This document shows positions 37,263 through 45,170 of a DNA stretch of 64,000 bases, piece by piece. The position numbers and the translations under genes were made by a program. This DNA comes from Halomonas sp. BDJS001 (GTDB taxonomy: Bacteria > Pseudomonadota > Gammaproteobacteria > Pseudomonadales > Halomonadaceae). The notes under the pieces were generated by a model. That model was given only the letters and a program-made list of their open reading frames with translations. It ran no database searches and had not been told where the DNA came from. Positions within the stretch are counted from its first letter, which is position 1. Every line of letters starts with the position of its first letter. The DNA lies in contig NZ_CP110535.1 of NCBI RefSeq assembly GCF_026104355.1, forward strand, positions 2,728,001-2,792,000, read 5' to 3'.

Positions 37263-37364
37263 CTATAACGCACCGAGATCAGGGTCAAGCGAAGTCCCTG
37301 GAGTGTTCATCAAGATAAATATCGTGCTGATATACAAGAGCCAGATTTCTGTTCCCAAAACCAT
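37263..37364 (-). pseudogene. LysE exporter N-terminal fragment
   Basis: A 33-codon stub reading MVLGTEIWLLYISTIFILM then NTPG, then unrelated codons and a stop. It matches the start of the intact LysE gene at 32013-32642 (GTEIWLLYVSTVFILM, STPG) at both protein and base level. The rest of the gene is missing. Remnant of a second copy lost by deletion or rearrangement. Confidence 0.8.
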
Positions 37365-37473
37365 CTCTCTTACCTATTCCAGCTTATAGCGACCACGTAA
37401 ACATGGCTACGATCACCCACTAATTACCTGAAGTTGATGCACCAGTGTTACCGGGTCGCTTCCTCACTACAGA

Positions 37474-37908
37474 CTAAACGCATTTGCGCTGCAGTGCTTG
37501 GTTAAGCGACTCCAGACTATCGGGGCCACCGGCCAACCGAATACAGTTATCGGATTCTTGCGCCCATAAGGCGGATGAAGAAAAATGGAGATGCACAGCC
37601 ACTTGAGCAACCGCCATCTCCTCCAGTAAACCGGCTGGAACCCATATTACATCAGTGCCTCTCAACCTGTTGGGCACCGGGCTACCGCAGCCTGAACAGA
37701 AGTCACTTCGATAGCCGGTTGGCTTTTGAAAAGAGCAGATGTTCGACTGACCTGAAATCCAGCGAAAGCTCTTGCCTTCCACAAAAGTGGCAGCGTTAGC
37801 GTTAGACCCCGTCGCTTTGCGACACAAGGAGCAGTGACATTGGTAGAGGTTGGGTAACTCACCCTCAATTTCAAACACCACCGCTCCACAGAGACACTCA
37901 CCTTTCAT
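37474..37908 (-). CDS. GFA family protein
   Basis: 144 residues. Zinc-ligand pairs CLCG (near 5), CHCSLCRKATGS (near 28) and FCSGCGSPV (near 75). AGGAG lies before the ATG at 37908, supporting this start over one 9 codons upstream. Different from the GFA gene at 31583, so the two were not recently duplicated. Confidence 0.86.
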   Translation of the reverse strand: MKGECLCGAVVFEIEGELPNLYQCHCSLCRKATGSNANAATFVEGKSFRWISGQSNICSFQKPTGYRSDFCSGCGSPVPNRLRGTDVIWVPAGLLEEMAVAQVAVHLHFSSSALWAQESDNCIRLAGGPDSLESLNQALQRKCV

Positions 37909-37964
37909 CGAACACTCCTGGGTATACAATACCAAGCCAGCCCCAACCCTCTGATTAGCCGCTG

Positions 37965-38390
37965 TTAACCGTAATACTCCATAACCAACTCTGGATGACC
38001 AGTTCGTTCATCCATCTGCTCCCCCAATGAAATAAATCCATGCTTCTTATAAAAATGGATACTTGGATCGTTCTCACGGTAGACCGTCAGTTGCAAACAC
38101 TCCCTTCTGCTCTTGGCATCATCAATCAGCGCTGTGCCCACGCCCTTACCCTGCAAGCTTGGTGCCACAAAAACAGCAGCCAACGTATTTTCATACAGGC
38201 TATAAAACCCAGCTATTTGAGCCCCAGACTCAAATACAAAGGTCTCCGAGGCGGGGAGATAGACATCACGCATTTCTCTAACTTTTGATTCCCAAAACGC
38301 TGATTCAATAAAGGCGTGTGCTTTAACCGATGCTGAAAGCCAGATATCTAAAATTTGATCCATATCCGCTTTCTGGTATTCGCGAATCAT
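37965..38390 (-). CDS. GNAT acetyltransferase (YjaB-like)
   Basis: 141 residues. IREYQKADMDQILDIWLSAS at the start, acetyl-CoA loop APSLQGKGVGTALIDDAK near 80, and ENDPSIHFYKKHGF near 107, all standard GNAT marks. Small stand-alone acetyltransferase of unknown target; similar in layout to YjaB. Confidence 0.86.
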   Translation of the reverse strand: MIREYQKADMDQILDIWLSASVKAHAFIESAFWESKVREMRDVYLPASETFVFESGAQIAGFYSLYENTLAAVFVAPSLQGKGVGTALIDDAKSRRECLQLTVYRENDPSIHFYKKHGFISLGEQMDERTGHPELVMEYYG

Positions 38391-38530
38391 CTATTTATTC
38401 CTTACTGTTGGTCAACCTCAGCAAAACCTATTGCTAACAATAATTTAATAAAAAGTTTTTGTGCAATACAGTACGGAGTGAATCAGAAACCCACTTGGGA
38501 TTGAAAAATCCCCCTCCGAAAAACCATGAA

Positions 38531-39031
38531 TCACCAAGGTTCGCTTTGTAAAACTACCTCTCCAACTGGGGCCAAGTCACCACGATGCATAAACTCGAAG
38601 GTAGAAAGCACTTTCTCACCTTGCTGCAGAAAATAAACAGCACCAGAATGCCGCTGGTAACCATGTCTTTCGTAATAAGAAACTAGCCGAGACGGGCAAA
38701 AAAGCGTAAATACTCCAGTTCCAAAATGGTTGCTCGCCTTATGATGAACTTCGTTAAACAGTAAAGCTGGAATGCCTTGCCCTTGATATTCTGGCCTCAC
38801 AACAACCTCGCCAATACCAATCACTAAACGAGGCACAGCATCGATGAGGACTTCAAAGCTGTCAAAGCCAATGTGGCCAATAGGGTTCTTCTCCTCGGAG
38901 TAGACGATGCTATGCCAAGAAACAGGCGACCACTCTTTACCACGCCCCTTTGCAGGAAAAACTTGCTCCTTCCATTGGGTTAAGTAGTTCCACTCGCCTT
39001 CCAAGATTCCTTTTTTGGTTTCAATTCTCAC
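38531..39031 (-). CDS. GNAT acetyltransferase
   Basis: 166 residues. Acetyl-CoA loop region VRPEYQGQGIPALLFNEV near 87, then SRLVSYYERHGYQRH near 125. The glycines of the loop are only partly conserved (QGQGIPA), so substrate binding may differ from the usual enzymes. Single gene. Confidence 0.8.
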   Translation of the reverse strand: MRIETKKGILEGEWNYLTQWKEQVFPAKGRGKEWSPVSWHSIVYSEEKNPIGHIGFDSFEVLIDAVPRLVIGIGEVVVRPEYQGQGIPALLFNEVHHKASNHFGTGVFTLFCPSRLVSYYERHGYQRHSGAVYFLQQGEKVLSTFEFMHRGDLAPVGEVVLQSEPW

Positions 39032-39102
39032 TGAAAGCTCCTGAGGTTTTACTGCTAACGCTTTATATTATATTATTCTAATTAAAAGTAAATCTACCCC
39101 AT

Positions 39103-39303
39103 TCATCTAATAAGCAGTCTACCGAATGAGCGGCAAGCCCAGCCTACGTACCCAGCTCTCTTGTTTGCCCAAGGCTGCTTTGACCACAGTTCACCGCTGA
39201 CAAAGGCGTCAAGGTTATCGGCCACATGAGCAAAAGGGGCCAGCCCAACTCTGTGCCCTTTCAGATCACGGCTCTCACCTTCGCCATGATCGCTTAGCGC
39301 CAT
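39103..39303 (-). pseudogene. VOC (glyoxalase-like) gene fragment
   Basis: Open frame of 66 codons, but only the first ~36 align with the VOC protein at 39917-40354: ALSDHGEGESRDLKGHRVG and FAHVADNLDAFV here against ALSDHGEGENRDLKGHSVG and FAYVTDNLDAVV there. Base similarity covers about 39193-39303. The metal-binding ends of the fold are missing. A decayed partial duplicate. Confidence 0.75.
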
Positions 39304-39369
39304 GCACAGGTGAACTTGGGTGCTAGCTACTAACAGAGGATTCGGCTACAAAGGTGGGCAGTGCGGCTC

Positions 39370-39792
39370 CTAAGTGTCCGACTTTTCAACCGTTAAACCA
39401 ATTTCCTGCCCATACGAAATTTCTAAAACATGGCCATCAGGATCATTTATAAAGGCCCAATAGCCTACCGGATAGCCGCTATTCGTCGCCTCCCGGGACA
39501 ATATGCCTTCGCGCCTAGCTTGGTCACATAAATCATCTACTTCACGCTTGCTTTTACAACCAACACCCAGGTGGGCAAAAGGCCCTAATATAGGAACCGG
39601 ATTACTGTTTTGTACTAGCACTAATACAAATGGGCGTGATTTATCCGACAACCAAACGACCCGCTTGTCGATTTCCTTATCTGTTCGCTCATGAATGACA
39701 GCCATATTGGCGTAGCGCTGATAAAAATCAACACTCTTATCTAAGTTACTTGCTGATAACGCAATGTGCGTAAAGCCGACATCTATTTTCAT
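39370..39792 (-). CDS. VOC family (glyoxalase/bleomycin resistance-like) protein
   Basis: 140 residues. Single VOC domain of two beta-alpha-beta-beta-beta modules: FTHIALSASNLDKSVDFYQRY (metal His near 9) and the second-module DPDGHVLEISYGQE with a metal-site Glu near 128. Probable isomerase, dioxygenase or resistance protein; substrate unknown. ATG at 39792 is used; an in-frame TTG two codons upstream is less likely. Confidence 0.83.
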   Translation of the reverse strand: MKIDVGFTHIALSASNLDKSVDFYQRYANMAVIHERTDKEIDKRVVWLSDKSRPFVLVLVQNSNPVPILGPFAHLGVGCKSKREVDDLCDQARREGILSREATNSGYPVGYWAFINDPDGHVLEISYGQEIGLTVEKSDT

Positions 39793-39916
39793 TGTCAAAC
39801 CCCAGATTTTAAGTTTTACAAAAGAGGCTTCCTGGCTCGTTATTGCTTAAATACCCCTGCTTATCAAGAGCACGCTGTGCTGACTTGATTACCAACCCCG
39901 CAGTTGCCCACCTCTC

Positions 39917-40354
39917 CTACATTGCTGTTTTCTGAGCATCGCGGTTTAAATTCCGTTCAGCCGGTATATCACTCAGATACTCGACAAACTCCACTTCAAA
40001 CCCAGCCGCATCGACAAAGTAGACATTTTTACGAAACGGCTCTGTTGCTCCTGGTTTGGCAATGGCAAAACCCGCGTGATTTAACCTGGCCACAACGGCG
40101 TCAAGGTTATCGGTTACATAAGCAAAATGGGCCAGCCCAACGCTATGGCCTTTCAGATCACGGTTCTCCCCTTCGCCGTGATCGCTTAACGCCAAGTAAT
40201 GTTCATCATCACCAAAGTGTATCCACTTGCGTGGCTTGCCATACCACTCGCCATGGCCTTCATCCCGCACCCGCCAGTGAGGGAATACGGCGCGGTAAAA
40301 ATCCAGCATGGCATCCATATCATCAACGACCAGATTCACGTGTTCCAAGTACAT
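39917..40354 (-). CDS. VOC family protein, probable SoxR target
   Basis: 145 residues. MYLEHVNLVVDDMDAMLDFY (metal His near 5), HFGDDEHYLALSDHGEG mid-protein and VDAAGFEVEFVEYLSD (metal Glu near 125). Homologues next to SoxR genes are redox-stress responsive. The upstream promoter carries a SoxR box with a 19-bp spacer, so induction by redox-cycling compounds is expected. Confidence 0.86.
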   Translation of the reverse strand: MYLEHVNLVVDDMDAMLDFYRAVFPHWRVRDEGHGEWYGKPRKWIHFGDDEHYLALSDHGEGENRDLKGHSVGLAHFAYVTDNLDAVVARLNHAGFAIAKPGATEPFRKNVYFVDAAGFEVEFVEYLSDIPAERNLNRDAQKTAM

Positions 40355-40383
40355 AAGAGTCTCCTTGCGTTAAGTGAAATAGC

Positions 40384-40414
40384 AGGATAAAACCTCAACT
40401 TCACTTGAGGTAAA
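40384..40414 (-). promoter_or_regulatory. SoxR-type promoter and operator
   Basis: On the minus strand, TTTACC (-35) and TATCCT (-10) are separated by exactly 19 bases, the long spacer of SoxR-activated promoters. The spacer region holds the palindrome CCTCAACTTCACTTGAGG (40393-40410), very close to the SoxR box of E. coli soxS. It drives the VOC gene (minus) and can autoregulate soxR (plus). Confidence 0.85.
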
Positions 40415-40456
40415 GTGTTTTGGGAAAAAATGGCAAAAAAGATTCAGGGGTGAGTG

Positions 40457-40939
40457 ATGGCAGAGGCAATTTGGAGTGTTGGTAAGGTGGCAAAGCGTTG
40501 CGGCATTAAAGTCAGTACCCTGCACTTTTACGAGCAGCAAGGTCTGATCCACAGCTGGCGTAATGCGGGCAATCAGCGGCGCTACAAGCCAGAGGTGCTC
40601 AGGCGGATTTCAGTGATCAAAGCCGCGCAGAAAGTTGGCGTTAGCCTGGAAGAGATTAAGCAGGCCTTTGAATCACTGCCCAATAACCGCACCCCGACGG
40701 TTGAGGACTGGCAACAGCTTTCAAAAAACTGGCAGCAGATGCTGGATGGCAGGATTGCTTATCTGCAAAAGCTACGTAGTAACCTGGCAGGCTGTATAGG
40801 CTGTGGCTGCCTGAGCATGACCAGTTGCCCGCTCTATAACCCTGACGACAAGCTGGCTGAATCAGGTAGCGGCCCGGTGCTGTTGGATCAGGCAGAACAG
40901 AAAGCGAGAGCCCAGCAAGAACCAAGCGCTAGCTCATAG
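40457..40939 (+). CDS. soxR: Redox-sensitive MerR regulator SoxR
   Basis: 160 residues. MerR HTH (SVGKVAKRCGIKVSTLHFYEQ), dimer helix, and C-terminal [2Fe-2S] site CIGCGC-x5-C (C-x2-C-x-C-x5-C, near 115-126). Oxidation of the cluster activates the target promoter. Here the only obvious target is the divergent VOC gene. Start ATG at 40457; a GTG 3 bp earlier is possible. Ends 16 bp before the convergent peptidase-like gene. Confidence 0.92.
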   Translation: MAEAIWSVGKVAKRCGIKVSTLHFYEQQGLIHSWRNAGNQRRYKPEVLRRISVIKAAQKVGVSLEEIKQAFESLPNNRTPTVEDWQQLSKNWQQMLDGRIAYLQKLRSNLAGCIGCGCLSMTSCPLYNPDDKLAESGSGPVLLDQAEQKARAQQEPSASS

Positions 40940-40955
40940 CGCTTATTAGCAACCC

Positions 40956-41375
40956 TCAAGCATAATCTACACGAATGAACCACTTGGGTTTGATGCGTCC
41001 GAAGTCACGACGGGTGTTTGTTTTCAAGGCTTTCTTGGAATCCAACACCACGGTTTCCCGCTCGCTTCTAGCAAACACCACCCAATGCCAGAAAGGTCTG
41101 CCCTGCTCCATGCGCCATTTGATCGCCAACAGTGCTTTATCTGGAAGGCTCTCCCAGGTATCAAAGGGCGTCTCCGTAGGGGCAGGCGTGATACCCAAAG
41201 CACGCAAGAGCTTACGGACGTACTCGGTGTCTGACCAAAGTGCTGTGTCTTCGGCATAGATACCCAAGGCGTTGGCTGTCTCTTTCGCCTGTGCATAGGT
41301 AATGCCCGCAAGTACCGCACATGATGCGATGCCACAGCCAGATATTTCTTCTTGAATGACAGGGTTCATTTGCAT
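40956..41375 (-). CDS. C39-like cysteine peptidase domain protein
   Basis: 139 residues, a stand-alone papain-like fold of the C39 type. The catalytic Cys is in QEEISGCGIASCAVLAG (Q-x5-C-G near 14); His in FWHWVVFAR near 97 and Asp in VVLDSKKAL near 110 complete the triad. No ABC transporter or peptide substrate is encoded nearby, so it is not a bacteriocin exporter domain. Function unknown. Confidence 0.72.
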   Translation of the reverse strand: MQMNPVIQEEISGCGIASCAVLAGITYAQAKETANALGIYAEDTALWSDTEYVRKLLRALGITPAPTETPFDTWESLPDKALLAIKWRMEQGRPFWHWVVFARSERETVVLDSKKALKTNTRRDFGRIKPKWFIRVDYA

Positions 41376-41476
41376 ATGGATTAACGTTTGCCATAAATGG
41401 TGCGAGGAATAAACGTTAAACGACCTAAACGATTGAATTTAATTGATTTTTTATTTCGCTCACTCACAATTTAACT

Positions 41477-41614
41477 TCAATTACCCTGAGACTCCACTTT
41501 CGCCAATTTCTTCTCTAGCTTAACAACTTTAGAAAATGAAATGATGCCAAAAACAAACCCCAAGATGCCCATCGACATTCCCATAATTCCAAAAATGAAT
41601 CCTATATCGCCCAT
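41477..41614 (-). CDS. Small membrane protein (45 residues)
   Basis: MGDIGFIFGIMGMSMGILGF followed by a second stretch of hydrophobic residues and a charged tail (KKLAKVE). One or two membrane helices rich in Gly and Met. A GGAGAG ribosome site lies just before the ATG at 41614. Codon structure and spacing fit a real small gene. Function unknown. Confidence 0.6.
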   Translation of the reverse strand: MGDIGFIFGIMGMSMGILGFVFGIISFSKVVKLEKKLAKVESQGN

Positions 41615-41832
41615 GTTATCTCTCCAATTTTAAAGCTAATTCTGACCAATATTAGCGCACTATAAAGCATCATTACCATTCATTTAATGAATGCCTTTAA
41701 TTTCATCACAAAAGCCGCCGTTCAGCACTATGAAGCTAATTGCCCTGTTCGAGCAACGAGCGGCTGCTTTTACGCTATACTGCATCATTTTTCATTTTCG
41801 ACACACCTTACGACCATCGGTCAGAGCTCCTA

Positions 41833-43017
41833 ATGCCATTTTCAAAACTAGGATTATCCAGTCCTCTTGTTCAAGCGATTACCGAACTAGGTTACAACAC
41901 GCCAACGCCCATTCAGGAACAAGCGATTCCTGCCATTCTCTCGGGTAACGACTTAATCGCCACCGCACAAACAGGCACAGGTAAAACCGCTGCCTTTGTT
42001 CTTCCTCTACTAGAGCGCTTCAGTAACGCGGGAACGTTACGTGGCAAGCGGATGCGTGCGCTGATTCTCGTGCCGACCCGTGAGCTAGCGGTTCAGGTCG
42101 AAGCCAATGTGGCTCAATACGCTAAACACACGCACCTAACCTCGATGGCAGTGTATGGCGGTGTGGATACCAAAGCTCAAAAAGAACGCCTGATCAAAGG
42201 AGTGGATATTCTGGTCGCCACGCCGGGCAGGTTGCTTGATTTGGCTCATCAGCGTGCGCTGCACTTTGATGAACTTAAAGTCATGGTGCTAGACGAAGCG
42301 GACAGAATGGTCGACATGGGTTTTGTCGACGATATCCATAAAATCATAGATCGCCTGCCTGAAGACCGTCAGAACCTACTGTTTTCGGCCACCATCACAG
42401 ACGACGTTCGCGCCCTCGCCTACGATTTTTCGGATCGCCAGATGACCGATCTGGCGGCTGAAATATCCATTTCTCCCAACGTCCGCGCCGCCGCTAATGT
42501 CAAACAATGGCTAATCACCGTCGACAAAGACACTAAGTCCGCCTTGTTGAGCCACTTGATCAACGAGCAACAGTGGGATCAGGCGCTCATTTTTACCGAG
42601 AAAAAACACAATGCGGCCAAGCTGGTTGCTCAACTAGAAAAACGCGGCATCACAGCGGACTCTATCCATGGCGATAGAAGCCAAGCAATGCGCGAAGAGA
42701 TTCTGGCTCAGTTCAAATCTGGCGAGCTAAAGTACTTGGTCGCCACGGGCGTTGCCGCGCGTGGTTTGGATATTGATGAATTGAGTCGTGTGGTGAATTA
42801 CGATTTACCTTTTCAGCCAGAAGAGTACATCCACCGCATTGGTCGAACTGGCCGCGCGGGCGCCTCAGGTGAAGCCATCTCTTTAGTCGACATGAGTGAC
42901 TTTAAAAATCTTTGCGCTATTGAAAGACGCTTAAAAAGCATTATTGAGCGCAAAGAGATTGCAGGGTTCCCGGTTCGAAAAGCAGTACCTGAATCAAACT
43001 TGAATTACAGAAAATAA
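41833..43017 (+). CDS. DEAD-box RNA helicase (RhlE-like)
   Basis: 394 residues with all core motifs: Q motif TPTPIQEQAI, motif I AQTGTGKT, Ia PTRELA, Ib TPGR, II DEAD, III SAT, and VI HRIGRTGR. ATG at 41833; an upstream in-frame ATG (41740) gives an unusual leader. Little C-terminal tail beyond the helicase core, so it lacks an RNA-binding extension. Acts in RNA remodelling, often at low temperature. Confidence 0.9.
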   Translation: MPFSKLGLSSPLVQAITELGYNTPTPIQEQAIPAILSGNDLIATAQTGTGKTAAFVLPLLERFSNAGTLRGKRMRALILVPTRELAVQVEANVAQYAKHTHLTSMAVYGGVDTKAQKERLIKGVDILVATPGRLLDLAHQRALHFDELKVMVLDEADRMVDMGFVDDIHKIIDRLPEDRQNLLFSATITDDVRALAYDFSDRQMTDLAAEISISPNVRAAANVKQWLITVDKDTKSALLSHLINEQQWDQALIFTEKKHNAAKLVAQLEKRGITADSIHGDRSQAMREEILAQFKSGELKYLVATGVAARGLDIDELSRVVNYDLPFQPEEYIHRIGRTGRAGASGEAISLVDMSDFKNLCAIERRLKSIIERKEIAGFPVRKAVPESNLNYRK

Positions 43018-43038
43018 AGTAATCGTTAAAACTTACCC

Positions 43039-43071
43039 AAGAAGCTCACCTTTTAAAAGGGTGGGCTTCTT
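43039..43071. terminator. Bidirectional terminator
   Basis: Arms AAGAAGC and GCTTCTT with CACC/GGGTG extension and a TTTTAAAA loop, between the convergent helicase and Rho-like genes. T-rich flank on the helicase side. Confidence 0.75.
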
Positions 43072-43084
43072 TATTATCGATATT

Positions 43085-44040
43085 TCACGAATCCGGTAAA
43101 AATGCATCTAACAGTTCGGCATTAGTGGGATATTTATCCAATAACGCAAGCAGCTTCTGCGCGCCTTCTACTGGCTTCAGCGCTGTCAAACCTCTACGTA
43201 ATGTCCTTACCTTTTCAATATCTTTTGCATCAATCAAAAGCTCTTCTCGACGGGTACTACTTTTGGCAATATCTATCGCAGGGAAAATCCGTTGATTGGC
43301 CACTTCCCGGGATAACACGAGTTCCATATTGCCCGTGCCCTTAAACTCCTCGAAAATCACCTGATCCATACGGCTTCCCGTATCCACCAGCACGGTGGCC
43401 AGAATGGTGAGCGATCCGCCGTTTTCGATCTTCCTCGCGGCGCCAAACAGTTTTCGCGGTATTTCCATCGCTCGAGAATCCAGCCCACCCGACATAGTGC
43501 GACCATTGCCTCGCTGCTCGGCGTTATGAACGCGCGAGAGCCTGGTAAGAGAATCGATCACAATCATCACATTATGACCTTCGCCTGCTTGCTTACGCGC
43601 CGTTTCAAGCAGCTTATCGGCCATACGCACATGGTGTGTGTAGCTTTCATCTGAAGACGATGCATGTACTTCTGCCGACACACTGCGCTTAAAATCAGTC
43701 ACTTCTTCAGGGCGCTCATCAATCAGCAAGGCATAAAGCTTTATGTCAGGATGAGCCTCTGCCACGGCCTGACAGATATGTTTTAACATCGTCGTTTTGC
43801 CAGAGCCTGGCGGCGCCACAATCAACCCACGTTGCCCCATCCCAATGGGCGTAATCAAATCCATCGCTCGCACAGTACGCTGGTTAGAACCGGGTTCTAA
43901 ATAAATGCGTGGGGAAGGATGAATAGCGACGCCATTTAAAAAACGTTTTCGGGATCATTAGGAAATTGATCTTCAACTTCTTCGGCAGGCGTGGCATCTA
44001 TCTCTCTTTTCGCCTTTAGACCTAGTGTTTTTCTCGCCAT
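43085..44040 (-). pseudogene. Short Rho-like termination factor, frameshifted
   Basis: The uninterrupted part (43085-43873, 262 residues) is the ATPase core of Rho: MGQRGLIVAPPGSGKT (P-loop, Rho normally APPKAGKT), LLIDERPEEVTDFKR, IDSLTRLSRVHN, FEEFKGTGNMELVLSR, VFPAID-type RIFPAID. Upstream, in-frame codons continue back through NGVAIHPSPRIYLEPGS to a T6 tract (43938-43943 on the plus strand). One more T would join them to a short frame starting at 44040 (MARKTLGLKAKREIDATP). So the intended protein is ~320 residues and lacks the normal Rho N-terminal RNA-binding OB domain. Real lesion, slippage site or sequencing error remain possible. Confidence 0.75.
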
Positions 44041-44094
44041 AATATTGGTATATCGCCTTGAATAACCTGAATTTATAGAGTAATGAATTTATAG

Positions 44095-44283
44095 AATAGT
44101 TGCATCATAGACAGCCGAGCTGTCGCATCGTTGCGGTAGTTGGCATGGGAAACGGATAAGTCGAGATTGTGCTCAATCAGGCAGTGTACGGCATGTTCAA
44201 AGGTACTTGGCTGCAGCTCATATTGGTAATTGATTACCAACCATGGCGTTCCGATCGTAGTGATAAGCCTTGAAGCGCGGCAT
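44095..44283 (-). pseudogene. IS1182-type transposase N-terminal remnant
   Basis: From ATG 44283 the frame reads MPRFKAYHYDRNAMV; after a shift it continues NYQYELQPSTFEHAV, LIEHNLDLSV and NYRNDATARLS, which follows the start of IS1182-family transposases (F-K-x-Y-x-Y, PGTFE-x-A, DLS-x-x-D-x-R-YRND-x-T-G). The DDE core is missing. Frameshifted and truncated, it marks an old insertion. Identification rests on remembered family pattern. Confidence 0.6.
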
Positions 44284-44389
44284 GCTGACCACTACGCGTC
44301 TGCCTCCTCGATCCTACCAAAGCTTAGAGGGCAAAGGGGGTTTTCTTCAGCTTCAACGCCAGCGTAAGATTGGTTCCGTTGATGCACTT

Positions 44390-44965
44390 TTAGAAAATGG
44401 AAGAGTCTCGTAGGATCTCAGAGGCTTGCGCCTTAATCCAAGACCATTTTTCGCTGTCCAAATTGGCAGCCAAGAAAGGAATAGCTTTTGCGCGAACTTG
44501 TGGCCATAGCATGTAACCTGATTCAAAATCATCCATAAGCTCTCGTTCCAATACCCAGACTGAAATTGGAATGTCTTCTCTCTTAAAGATTGATACGACC
44601 CGTTCAGCTTGCTGGTGCCCGCCACCCGTTCCTTGGAATGCCATACGCCCACGCCTAAAATAGTACCATTCACCCGTTAAGGAAGATTCTAGTACTAGGC
44701 TAACCAGGTGATAGTGAGTGGAGGGTTCTGCTTCGATAAGCAAATGGGCGACAGGAGATGCTAAACCCTCACTTACTTCATGCAACTGGGTGAACACATC
44801 AAAAGAATGGAAAAGCTTTTTCCGTTCCAGCTTCAAATCTGCGATTGCTTCAATATTTAATGATAGATCTTCCACACTGGTACTTTCCGTCTTTATTGAC
44901 GCTACTTCAAGCCTATTTGCTAACCAGCTAGCTAAAACTCCTAATCCAAAATCATATGGTGTCAA
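44390..44965 (-). CDS. Hypothetical protein behind an attC-like site
   Basis: 191 residues, no membrane segment. Begins MTPYDFGLGVLASWLANRLE; the centre reads SSLTGEWYYFRRGRMAFQ, and the end is Trp/Lys-rich (SEKWSWIKAQASEIL). Family not recognised. Lies immediately downstream (minus sense) of an attC-like site, as a cassette gene would. Confidence 0.6.
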   Translation of the reverse strand: MTPYDFGLGVLASWLANRLEVASIKTESTSVEDLSLNIEAIADLKLERKKLFHSFDVFTQLHEVSEGLASPVAHLLIEAEPSTHYHLVSLVLESSLTGEWYYFRRGRMAFQGTGGGHQQAERVVSIFKREDIPISVWVLERELMDDFESGYMLWPQVRAKAIPFLAANLDSEKWSWIKAQASEILRDSSIF

Positions 44966-44984
44966 GCCTAAATCCTCCCTTTTT

Positions 44985-45056
44985 TTCTAACGCCCAGCTC
45001 AACGAGCAACAATTGGAGCGCAATGTAAACTGATCCACTGCAGCTGTTTGTTAAAT
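44985..45056 (-). other. attC-like recombination site (second)
   Basis: Read on the minus strand it begins ATTTAAC (fits RYYYAAC), has AGCT in both arms, and ends TTGAGCTGGGCGTTAGAA (GTTAGAA, close to GTTRRRY). 72 bp. Internal pairing is weak, so it may be degenerate. It lies between the CHAT-hydrolase gene and the next minus-strand gene, the position expected for a cassette boundary. Confidence 0.5.
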
Positions 45057-45170
45057 ATCATTAACTCGAGGTATATCGCGAAAGTCATGCTCTAGCCTTA
45101 CGAGCTTCACCCATTTCATAATTTACTTTTTCAACCACCTTTTGTAATTTCTGAATCGCCCCGAGCACCC

